Below, in pieces: positions 1 to 5,468 of a stretch of DNA of 6,606 bases (positions within the stretch are counted from its first letter, which is position 1; every line of letters begins with the position of its first letter). The stretch is from the NCBI GenBank assembly GCA_964581605.1, contig CAZOPF010000179.1, positions 1-6,606 of the forward strand, read 5' to 3'. The notes beneath the pieces are model-generated. The model was given only the letters and a program-made list of their open reading frames with translations. It made no database searches and had not been told where the DNA came from. The position numbers and the translations under genes are program-made. This DNA comes from CAADGU01 sp964581605 (lineage in GTDB: Bacteria; Chloroflexota; Anaerolineae; Promineifilales; Promineifilaceae).

Positions 1-4
1 TTAA

Positions 5-44
5 GTAATTGGGTAATTGGGTAATTACTCAATTACTCAATTAC
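5..44. repeat. Octamer-unit palindromic hairpin upstream of ftsW
   Basis: The segment is built from 8-base units. GTAATTGG occurs twice, GTAATTAC once (itself a perfect palindrome), then TCAATTAC twice. The array is palindromic about position 24/25: bases 5-24 pair with 25-44. The only two deviations, G12 and G20 opposite T37 and T29, become G-U pairs in sense RNA, so the whole stem can form with almost no loop. It ends 10 bases before the ftsW ATG and has no T-tract, so it does not look like an intrinsic terminator. It probably also overlaps the end of an unseen upstream gene; dcw order suggests murD, but this cannot be tested here. It belongs to the same repeat class as 2404-2471 and 6588-6606. 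Confidence 0.85.
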
Positions 45-54
45 TCCCAAAACT

Positions 55-1209
55 ATGGCAAACGTAACCGTTATCCGCAAAAAGAGCAATCGCGTGAATC
101 CCGCGCTGCGTTTTCAGTTTGATTACTGGCTGCTGCTGGCCGTCGCCGGGCTGCTGGTCGTTGGCTTGCTGATGGTCTACAGCACCACCTTTGACTATGG
201 GCTGCGCTTCCAAGACGACCCCACCTACTACTTCCGCCGACAGATTACCGCCTTAGCCATTGGGCTGTCTTGCATGTTCATCGTTATGCAGTTTGATTAC
301 CACATCCTGCGCCGCTTATCTATTCCGCTCATGGGGGCGACGCTCTTTGGGCTGCTCTTTGTCCTCTTTTTTGGCGAAAGTTTTCTGGGGGCGCAGCGCG
401 GTTTTTATGAAGGGTCCTACCAGCCGTCCGAAGTGGCGAAGCTGGCGACCATTCTGTACATTTCCCACTGGCTGTCCACCAAAGGCGACCGCATCAAGCT
501 GGTGACCTATGGCCTCGTTCCTTTTTCCATCATTACCGGGGTCATTTGTGCTCTGATTGTGCAGCAGCCAGACCTGGGCACGGCCGCGCTGATCGCCCTG
601 GTTAGCTTTACCATCTTTTTTGTGGCCGGGGCTGACTGGCGGCAGTTTGCCATTGCCGGGCTGGTGGGGGGCGCGGTTTTTCTCTTTCTGGCGTATGCCC
701 TGCCGCACGCGGCCGCACGCATGGACGCTTATACCACCGCCTTGCGCAACCCGGAAGATGCCAGTTGGCATGTGCAGCAAACGTTGATTGCGTTGGGGCG
801 CGGCGGCATTTTTGGCGTGGGATTGGGTGAAAGTACGCAGAAGTTTGGCCCACTGCCGCTGGCGCACACGGACGGCGTGTTTGCCGTTTTGGGTGAGGAA
901 CTGGGTTTGTTAGGTAGCCTGACTGTATTAGGGCTGTTAATCATGTTAATGTGGCGCGGTATACGAGTGGCGCGGCAGGCGCGGGATAGCTTCGGCTTTT
1001 TGCTGGCGTTGGGCATTACTTTCTGGTTGGGGTATCAGGCGTTGATGAATGTGGCGGTGATCACGGCCGTCATCCCCTTCACCGGCATCCCCCTGCCCTT
1101 CCTCAGCTACGGTGGTTCGTCTATGGTGGTCTCGCTCACGGCCGTTGGCATCCTGCTCAGCATCTCCCGCGACCAGGCATTGCAGAAACGGCCGCAGCCC
1201 GTCAGTTAA
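55..1209 (+). CDS. ftsW: Septal peptidoglycan polymerase FtsW (SEDS family)
   Basis: This is a polytopic membrane protein of 384 residues, normal for FtsW/RodA/SpoVE. SEDS proteins polymerise lipid II into glycan strands together with a class B penicillin-binding protein. Family signatures visible are YQPSEVAKL (about 122-130), QPDLGT (171-176), QQTLIALGRGGIFGVGLG (about 241-258), AHTDGVFAVLGEELG (270-284) with the conserved Asp273 expected in the active-site loop, and TGIPLPFLSYGGSS (343-356). About ten hydrophobic segments start near residue 24. Position beside murG in a dcw cluster argues for FtsW rather than RodA. One deviation is that the usual GARRW-type motif reads GAQRGFYEG. The ATG at 55 is preceded by CCCAAAACT with no Shine-Dalgarno sequence, and the next ATG would cut into the first membrane segment. 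The TAA stop lies inside the downstream repeat. Confidence 0.95.
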   Translation: MANVTVIRKKSNRVNPALRFQFDYWLLLAVAGLLVVGLLMVYSTTFDYGLRFQDDPTYYFRRQITALAIGLSCMFIVMQFDYHILRRLSIPLMGATLFGLLFVLFFGESFLGAQRGFYEGSYQPSEVAKLATILYISHWLSTKGDRIKLVTYGLVPFSIITGVICALIVQQPDLGTAALIALVSFTIFFVAGADWRQFAIAGLVGGAVFLFLAYALPHAAARMDAYTTALRNPEDASWHVQQTLIALGRGGIFGVGLGESTQKFGPLPLAHTDGVFAVLGEELGLLGSLTVLGLLIMLMWRGIRVARQARDSFGFLLALGITFWLGYQALMNVAVITAVIPFTGIPLPFLSYGGSSMVVSLTAVGILLSISRDQALQKRPQPVS

Positions 1210-1305
1210 CAGTGAGCAGTAAACAGTGAGCAGTGAGCAGTGAGCAGTGAGCAGTGAGCGGTATACAGTCAGTCCGCTGCTTACTGCTAACCGCTTACGG
1301 CTAAC
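1205..1305. repeat. Heptamer-unit tandem array and long imperfect hairpin, ftsW-murG junction
   Basis: Seven contiguous 7-base units fill 1211-1259: six exact AGTGAGC and one AGTAAAC. Degenerate units (GGTATAC, AGTCAGT) follow. The right half, about 1279-1305, is also heptameric but of opposite sense: GCTTACT, GCTAACC, GCTTACG, GCTAAC. The 29 bases at 1205-1233 match the reverse complement of 1277-1305 at 22 positions, giving a long hairpin bounded by GTTAAC and GCTAAC. The ftsW stop (1207-1209) sits in the left arm and the murG ATG is 9 bases past the right arm. No T-tract follows. A paralogous element lies at 5345-5463. Confidence 0.88.
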
Positions 1306-1314
1306 TTCTTGAAA

Positions 1315-2427
1315 ATGAGAGTACTCATCTGCGCGGGCGGCACAGGCGGCGGCATTTATCCCGCTTTAGCCGCCGCCACCGAATTACAAAAGGCTGGTGT
1401 TTCTCAGGAGGAAATCCTGTGGATTGGTACCAAAGGTGAAATGGAAGAGAGTTTAGTACCCAGGGCCGGTTTGCGGCTGGAAACGATTAGCGGCGGCGCC
1501 ATTGCCGGCGTTTCGCTGCCCCTGAAGCTGAAAAATGGGGCGCGGCTGGCGGCCAGTCTGCCGAAATCGTTGCGCATCGTGCGCCGCTTTCGCCCGGATG
1601 TGATGTTTATGACCGGCGGTTACATGGCCGCGCCGGTGACGCTGGCCTGCCGTATCCTGGGTGTGCCCATTGTTATTTATCTACCCGATGTGGAACCGGG
1701 GGCGTCGGTACGTTTTTCACTCCGTTTTGCCCGCACAATCGCGGCTACCACAGAAGACAGCGCCCGTTTTGTGCCGCCGCAGAAACTGGTGGTGACGGGC
1801 TATCCGGTGCGCCCGGAACTGCTAAAGGCAACACAGTTAAGCCAGGAAGATGCATTAGCCCGGTTTGGTTTGCAGCCGGGGCGGCCCACGCTGTTTGTCT
1901 TTGGCGGCAGCCGGGGCGCACAAAAAATTAACCGGGCGTTGATGGGCTGCCTGCCGGAACTGCTGGCACGGGCGCAAATTATCCACGTCAGCGGCACATT
2001 GACCTGGCCGGAAGTGGAAAGCAACTGGCAAGGTTTGACGGATGAGCAGAAGCGGTGGTATCGGCCGTACCCTTATTTGCACGAGGAGATGGGGGCGGCG
2101 TATCGGGCGGCCGACCTGGTGGTGGCCCGCGCCGGAGCCAGTATGTTGGGTGAATGTCCGGCGTTTGGCCTGCCCGCCATTTTGATCCCGCTGGCCTGGG
2201 CCTGGCGTTACCAGAAGGTGAATGCAGATTATTTGACGGAACGGGGCACGGCCGTACAGTTGACCGATGAGACCCTGGCCGACCAACTCCTGCCCACGAT
2301 TGAACGTTTGCTAGACGACCCTGATACCCTGGCCCGCATGAGCGCCGCCGCCCGCGCCCTGGACAAAACAGACGGGGCGCAACAGCTGGCGCAACTGATT
2401 TTGGAGACTGAGAGATTGAGAAATTGA
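1315..2427 (+). CDS. murG: MurG, lipid I to lipid II N-acetylglucosaminyltransferase (divergent)
   Basis: MurG is a GT28 enzyme that transfers GlcNAc from UDP-GlcNAc to lipid I on the inner membrane face. From the ATG at 1315 the protein has 370 residues. A TTG at 1309 would add two residues, but the protein from ATG starts MRVLICAGG like the family. Neither start has a Shine-Dalgarno sequence. Visible motifs are GGTGGG (8-13), GGSRGAQKIN (197-206), ARAGAS (271-276) with Glu280, and YQKVNA (299-304), the last three matching the C-terminal UDP-GlcNAc-binding domain. Two N-domain motifs are unusual: Gly13 replaces the His of the common GGTGGH loop, and YLPDVEPG (122-129) stands where HEQN is usual. 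I believe this is typical of Chloroflexota MurG, but that is recollection. The last seven codons and the TGA are encoded by the 2404-2471 repeat. Confidence 0.9.
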   Translation: MRVLICAGGTGGGIYPALAAATELQKAGVSQEEILWIGTKGEMEESLVPRAGLRLETISGGAIAGVSLPLKLKNGARLAASLPKSLRIVRRFRPDVMFMTGGYMAAPVTLACRILGVPIVIYLPDVEPGASVRFSLRFARTIAATTEDSARFVPPQKLVVTGYPVRPELLKATQLSQEDALARFGLQPGRPTLFVFGGSRGAQKINRALMGCLPELLARAQIIHVSGTLTWPEVESNWQGLTDEQKRWYRPYPYLHEEMGAAYRAADLVVARAGASMLGECPAFGLPAILIPLAWAWRYQKVNADYLTERGTAVQLTDETLADQLLPTIERLLDDPDTLARMSAAARALDKTDGAQQLAQLILETERLRN

Positions 2428-2471
2428 GAGACTGGATAATCTCCCAGTCTCCTAATCTCCAAATCTCATTC
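2404..2471. repeat. Octamer-unit hairpin overlapping the murG stop
   Basis: Four 8-base units (GAGACTGA, GAGATTGA, GAAATTGA, GAGACTGG) run from 2404 to 2435. A 4-base spacer ATAA follows, then four units of opposite sense (TCTCCCAG, TCTCCTAA, TCTCCAAA, TCTCATTC) at 2440-2471. Bases 2412-2435 match the reverse complement of 2444-2467 at 19 of 24 positions, giving a hairpin with an 8-base loop. The murG TGA (2425-2427) is the end of the third unit. The units share the pattern G-N-R-A-Y-T-G-R with those at 5-44. No T-tract follows the hairpin, so terminator function is not supported. Confidence 0.85.
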
Positions 2472-2482
2472 CTAATAACCGT

Positions 2483-2488
2483 GAAGGA
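2483..2488 (+). promoter_or_regulatory. Ribosome binding site of the CvpA-like gene
   Basis: GAAGGA lies 8 bases before the ATG at 2497. It is the only clear Shine-Dalgarno match among the visible gene starts of this window, and it fixes the start of the CvpA-like gene. It lies outside the preceding repeat. Confidence 0.7.
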
Positions 2489-2496
2489 CATCGTAG

Positions 2497-2924
2497 ATGC
2501 TAAGTTTGTCGGTTTTATTCTGGATCACCGTGGGCACATTTGCTATGGTGGGCGCGCTGCGTGGCTGGGCCAGAGAAATTGTAGCCACATCCGGGCTGGT
2601 ACTGGCGCTCTTTATCATCAACCAGTTTGGTTTTCTCATTTTGAGTTTCTTAGGCCAAACGCCTGCTGCTTTGGGCGACTCGACATTGGCCCAAAAGCGG
2701 CAATTTTACATTTATACGTTGATCTATTTATTTCTCGCTTTTTTCAGCTACCAGAGTCCACGGCTGTCTGGCACCATCAGTTCCCGTTTACGGCCGCGTG
2801 ACACGATTCAAGACAAATTGCTCGGCGCGATTGTAGGCGGCGTGAATGGGTATCTGATTGCCGGGGCGATTTGGGCTTTTTTGGAATTTACCAATACGGC
2901 CGCCACACAGTGGGTGCAGTTACC
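2497..2924 (+). CDS. CvpA-family membrane protein, 3' end lost in assembly gap
   Basis: The 142 visible residues contain about four hydrophobic segments: roughly 3-20, 28-51, 69-86 and 109-131. Between the first two is GALRGWAREI (19-28), matching the glycine/arginine signature of the CvpA (colicin V production) family. QDKLLGAIVGGVNG (105-118) matches the family's second conserved stretch at the start of the last helix. CvpA proteins are small inner-membrane proteins of unclear function; E. coli cvpA is linked to colicin V production and envelope stress tolerance. The start is supported by GAAGGA upstream. The frame runs into the Ns at residue 142, close to the usual family length, so only a short tail should be missing. 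A CvpA gene between murG and murC is not part of the classical dcw order, and its role there is unknown. Confidence 0.75.
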
Positions 2925-3024
2925 NNNNNNNNNNNNNNNNNNNNNNNNNNNNNNNNNNNNNNNNNNNNNNNNNNNNNNNNNNNNNNNNNNNNNNNNNNNN
3001 NNNNNNNNNNNNNNNNNNNNNNNN
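2925..3024. other. Assembly gap (100 N)
   Basis: There are exactly 100 Ns, the conventional placeholder for a scaffold gap of unknown size. The missing DNA must hold the end of the CvpA-like gene, any spacer, and the murC start with the first roughly 25-45 residues of MurC. That probably exceeds 100 bases, so the real gap is likely longer. The uninterrupted 622-codon frame across the Ns (2497-4365) is an accident of the N count and not a fusion gene. Confidence 0.97.
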
Positions 3025-4365
3025 TTTAAGGTTTCGGGTTCGGATATGAAGCTGAATGAGATCACGGCCGTGCTGCAAAGTGCAGGCGCGACCATTTACG
3101 AAGGCCACCGGGCCGAACACATTACCGGCGCAGATGCGCTGGTGATTACCTCGGCGGCGACCCCCAATAACCCAGAAGTGATAGCGGCAGAAATCGCCGG
3201 GCTGCCCATCCTGAAACGCGCCGACTTTTTAGGGCAGTTGATGGCCGGGAACATTGGCATTGCCGTAGCCGGGACGCATGGCAAAACGACGACGACGGGC
3301 ATGATCGCCCAAATTTTGCTGGAAGCAGAACTCGATCCGACAGTGATTGTAGGTGGGGTGTTACCGGCGGTGGGGGGCAACGGCCGTGCCGGGCAAGGCG
3401 ACTACTTTGTCATTGAAGCGGACGAATATGACCACATGTTTTTGGGGCTACGGCCGGAACTGATTGTGATCACCAACATCGAACACGACCACCCGGACAT
3501 CTTCCCCACCGCCCGCGCCTACGAGGAGGCGTATCAGAAATTTGCCGCCCTGCTGCCGGATGGCGGGCGGCTGGTGGTTTGCGCCGATGACCCTGGCGTG
3601 GCCCGGCTGCTGAAAAAGCTGCGCCTGCCGGGCGTGGAAGTGACCACCTACGGCCTGGGCGAAAACGGCGCGACGCTGGATTATGAGGCGGTAGATTTAC
3701 GGCCGAACCCGTTGGGCGGTCTGGACTTTCTGGTGGAAACAGAAGGGCAGATGGTGGGGCTGGCGCGACTGCGCACGCCGGGCAAACACAATGTGCTAAA
3801 TGCACTGGCGGCCGTGATCGTGGGTCTGGATTTGGGCGTAGATTTTAACACCATCCGCACGGCGTTGGCCGCGTTCAGTGGTATAAACCGGCGCTTTGAG
3901 TTGATAGGCGAAGCGGGTGATGTGGCTGGCGTTACAACAGACGTTGTAACGATAATTGATGATTATGCGCATCATCCGACGGAGATTGAAGTGACGTTGC
4001 AGGCAGCACGGCAGCGGTATCCAGGGCGGCGATTGTGGGCGGTGTGGCAGCCGCACACCTTCAGCCGCACGAAGCTGCTGCAAAACCGGTTTGCCACCTG
4101 TTTTGCCGCCGCCGACCGGGTGGTGGCGCTGGATATTTACCGCAGCCGGGAAACAGAGACGTTGGGCATGGACACGGCCGTGATCGTCCAACAGATGAAC
4201 CACCCCCACGCCGTCCACATCCCCCGCCGCCGCGACGCCGCTGACTACATTTTGGAGCGCATCCGCCCTGGCGACGTCATCCTCACCCTGGGTGCAGGGG
4301 ATGGCAATGAAGTAGGAAAGTGGGTTTTGGAAGGAGTAGAAGTTCAACTTCTTCAAAAAAGTTGA
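3025..4365 (+). CDS. murC: MurC, UDP-N-acetylmuramate--L-alanine ligase, 5' end lost in gap
   Basis: MurC is the cytoplasmic ATP-dependent ligase that adds L-Ala to UDP-MurNAc, the first step of stem peptide synthesis. The visible 446 residues start just before the SGSD motif (4-7 after the gap), so only the N-terminal GIGG-type nucleotide-binding loop is missing. Mur ligase signatures follow in order: GTHGKTTTT P-loop (83-91), EADEYD (131-136), TNIEHDHPD (150-158), PGKHNVLNA (252-260), RRFE (289-292), DDYAHHPTEI (312-321), QPHTFSRT (342-349), LDIYRSRE (369-376) and GAGD (423-426). EADEYD replaces the EADESD of E. coli-type MurC and is common elsewhere. Mpl, a related recycling ligase, is an alternative, but the place before murB favours MurC. 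The final residues VQLLQKS and the TGA are encoded within a perfect hairpin. murB starts 16 bases downstream. Confidence 0.93.
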   Translation, partial: FKVSGSDMKLNEITAVLQSAGATIYEGHRAEHITGADALVITSAATPNNPEVIAAEIAGLPILKRADFLGQLMAGNIGIAVAGTHGKTTTTGMIAQILLEAELDPTVIVGGVLPAVGGNGRAGQGDYFVIEADEYDHMFLGLRPELIVITNIEHDHPDIFPTARAYEEAYQKFAALLPDGGRLVVCADDPGVARLLKKLRLPGVEVTTYGLGENGATLDYEAVDLRPNPLGGLDFLVETEGQMVGLARLRTPGKHNVLNALAAVIVGLDLGVDFNTIRTALAAFSGINRRFELIGEAGDVAGVTTDVVTIIDDYAHHPTEIEVTLQAARQRYPGRRLWAVWQPHTFSRTKLLQNRFATCFAAADRVVALDIYRSRETETLGMDTAVIVQQMNHPHAVHIPRRRDAADYILERIRPGDVILTLGAGDGNEVGKWVLEGVEVQLLQKS

Positions 4366-4371
4366 ACTTCT
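4338..4371. repeat. Perfect 13-bp hairpin over the murC stop codon
   Basis: AGAAGTTCAACTT at 4338-4350 is the exact reverse complement of AAGTTGAACTTCT at 4359-4371, with the 8-base loop CTTCAAAA. The murC TGA (4363-4365) is in the right arm. The weak murB ribosome binding bases (GGA, 4372-4374) abut the stem. No T-tract follows; the next bases are GGATGAATC. A terminator between two essential pathway genes is therefore unlikely. A role in translational coupling or mRNA stability, or a dispersed repeat, is possible. Confidence 0.85.
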
Positions 4372-4381
4372 GGATGAATCT

Positions 4382-5341
4382 ATGCAAACAACAACCACCA
4401 TTCGTCTGGCAACCTACAAACTGTTTTATGAAACGTTTGGCGATGATTTGCAACTGGATGTGCCCCTCAGCCGGTATACGTCGGCGCGAGTGGGCGGCCC
4501 GGCAGAAATGTTTCTGACGGTGCAAAACGCGGCCACGCTACAAAAAGCGGTGGAACTGGCCTACGCCGAGCAAATCCCCTATTTCATTTTAGGCGGCGGT
4601 TCCAACATTTTGGTATCTGACCAAGGCGTGGCCGGTCTGGTAATTATGAACCGGGCCAAAAATATCAGCTACCGGCATATTGGGGCGCACGTGGTTTGCA
4701 CGGTGGAATCGGGCGCGAACCTCTCTTCGCTGGCGCGGCAGTGCATTGGCAAGGGGTTGGGTGGCCTGGAATGGGCCATTGGCGTACCGGGCACGGTGGG
4801 CGGCGCGGTGGTAGGTAATTCCGGGGCACACGGCAGCGACATGGCGGCCACCCTGCGGGCGGCAACGGTGTGGGAACCGGGGCGCGGCGTGCGCATTTAT
4901 AACAACCATGAGATGGAGTATGGCTACCGCACGAGCATCTTGAAAAAGGAACACGGCCGTGAACTGTTCCGCCGTGTGATTCTAACGGCCGAGATTGTTC
5001 TCACCCCGGAAAGTGTGAATGTGCTGACGGCCCGCGCTGAAGGGTTCACCGCCCATCGCAAACAGACGCAGCCCGGCGGGGCCACCGTCGGCTCCATGTT
5101 CAAAAACCCGGAAAATTATTACGCTGGCTATCTGATTGAAGCGGCGGGTCTGAAAGGGTTTCGCAGCGGCGGCGCGCATATATCTGAAAAACACGCCAAC
5201 TTTTTTGTGAACGACGAAGAGGCCACCGCCGAAAACGTGCGCGCCCTCATCGCCGAAGCGTGGAACACCGTGCGTGAACAGTTTGATGTGGAAATGGAGT
5301 TGGAAGTGGAGTTGGTGGGTAAGTGGGATTTTGAAAAGTGA
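4382..5341 (+). CDS. murB: MurB, UDP-N-acetylenolpyruvoylglucosamine reductase
   Basis: MurB is an FAD-dependent NADPH oxidoreductase that reduces UDP-GlcNAc-enolpyruvate to UDP-MurNAc. The protein has 319 residues. The FAD-binding domain shows GGGSNILV (71-78) and the block GVPGTVGGAVVGNSGAHG (134-151), where the family usually has NAG instead of NSG. YRTS (182-185) follows. The substrate domain has GSMFKNP (237-243), with Ser238 as the expected proton donor, then AGLKG (255-259), HISEKHANFFVN (266-277) and the C-terminal LEVELVG (307-313) holding the conserved Glu (308 or 310). The compact substrate domain is closer to the Gram-positive type II MurB than to E. coli MurB. The ATG at 4382 has only a weak GGA 7 bases upstream. 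Its closeness to the murC stop suggests translational coupling. The next repeat begins 3 bases after its TGA. Confidence 0.95.
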   Translation: MQTTTTIRLATYKLFYETFGDDLQLDVPLSRYTSARVGGPAEMFLTVQNAATLQKAVELAYAEQIPYFILGGGSNILVSDQGVAGLVIMNRAKNISYRHIGAHVVCTVESGANLSSLARQCIGKGLGGLEWAIGVPGTVGGAVVGNSGAHGSDMAATLRAATVWEPGRGVRIYNNHEMEYGYRTSILKKEHGRELFRRVILTAEIVLTPESVNVLTARAEGFTAHRKQTQPGGATVGSMFKNPENYYAGYLIEAAGLKGFRSGGAHISEKHANFFVNDEEATAENVRALIAEAWNTVREQFDVEMELEVELVGKWDFEK

Positions 5342-5344
5342 ACT

Positions 5345-5463
5345 GTTAGCAGTGAGCAGTGAGCAGTGAGCAGTGAACAGTGAGCAGTGAGCAGTGAGCA
5401 GTGAGCAGTGAGCAGTTGCTCTACAATCTACTGCTTACCGCTAACCGCTTACTGCTTACTAAC
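5345..5463. repeat. Heptamer-unit tandem array and long imperfect hairpin, murB-ddl junction
   Basis: Nine contiguous heptamers fill 5351-5413: eight AGTGAGC and one AGTGAAC. A short non-repetitive middle follows, about 5418-5430. The right half is heptameric in the opposite sense: GCTTACC, GCTAACC, GCTTACT, GCTTACT at 5433-5460. The element is bounded by GTTAG (5345-5349) and CTAAC (5459-5463), a terminal inverted repeat like that of 1205-1305. A 27-base stretch of the left arm matches the reverse complement of the right arm at about 22 positions. It fills nearly the whole 127-base spacer, leaving 3 bases after the murB stop and 5 before the ddl ATG. Confidence 0.9.
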
Positions 5464-5468
5464 GAAAA

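Noticed and set aside
316..867. A 183-codon minus-strand frame inside ftsW, and similar antisense frames in every gene
   Set aside because: They lie wholly inside well-supported genes, show no family motif, and are typical antisense shadows of GC-rich coding sequence.
1205..1305. Insertion sequence remnant or transposon ends
   Set aside because: There is an inverted-repeat boundary but no transposase frame and no clear target duplication. A non-autonomous element remains possible but is not shown.
1309..1314. TTG at 1309 as the murG start
   Set aside because: It adds only Met-Lys before an ATG that matches the family N-terminus, and has no ribosome binding site of its own.
2424..2801. A 125-codon + strand frame overlapping the CvpA-like gene
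   Set aside because: It starts inside the octamer repeat, its first residues are translated repeat units, and it overlaps a recognisable family member with a good ribosome binding site in another frame.
2497..4365. A single 622-residue CvpA-MurC fusion protein
   Set aside because: The frame is continuous only because 100 Ns happen to keep phase; the two parts match separate families and the MurC N-terminal loop is absent.
4338..4371. Intrinsic terminator after murC, or after the other junction hairpins
   Set aside because: None of the stems is followed by a T-tract, the arms are not especially GC-rich, and the genes on both sides act in one pathway on the same strand.
5351..5413. CRISPR-like repeats
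   Set aside because: Units are only 7 bases and contiguous with no spacers; this is a tandem array.
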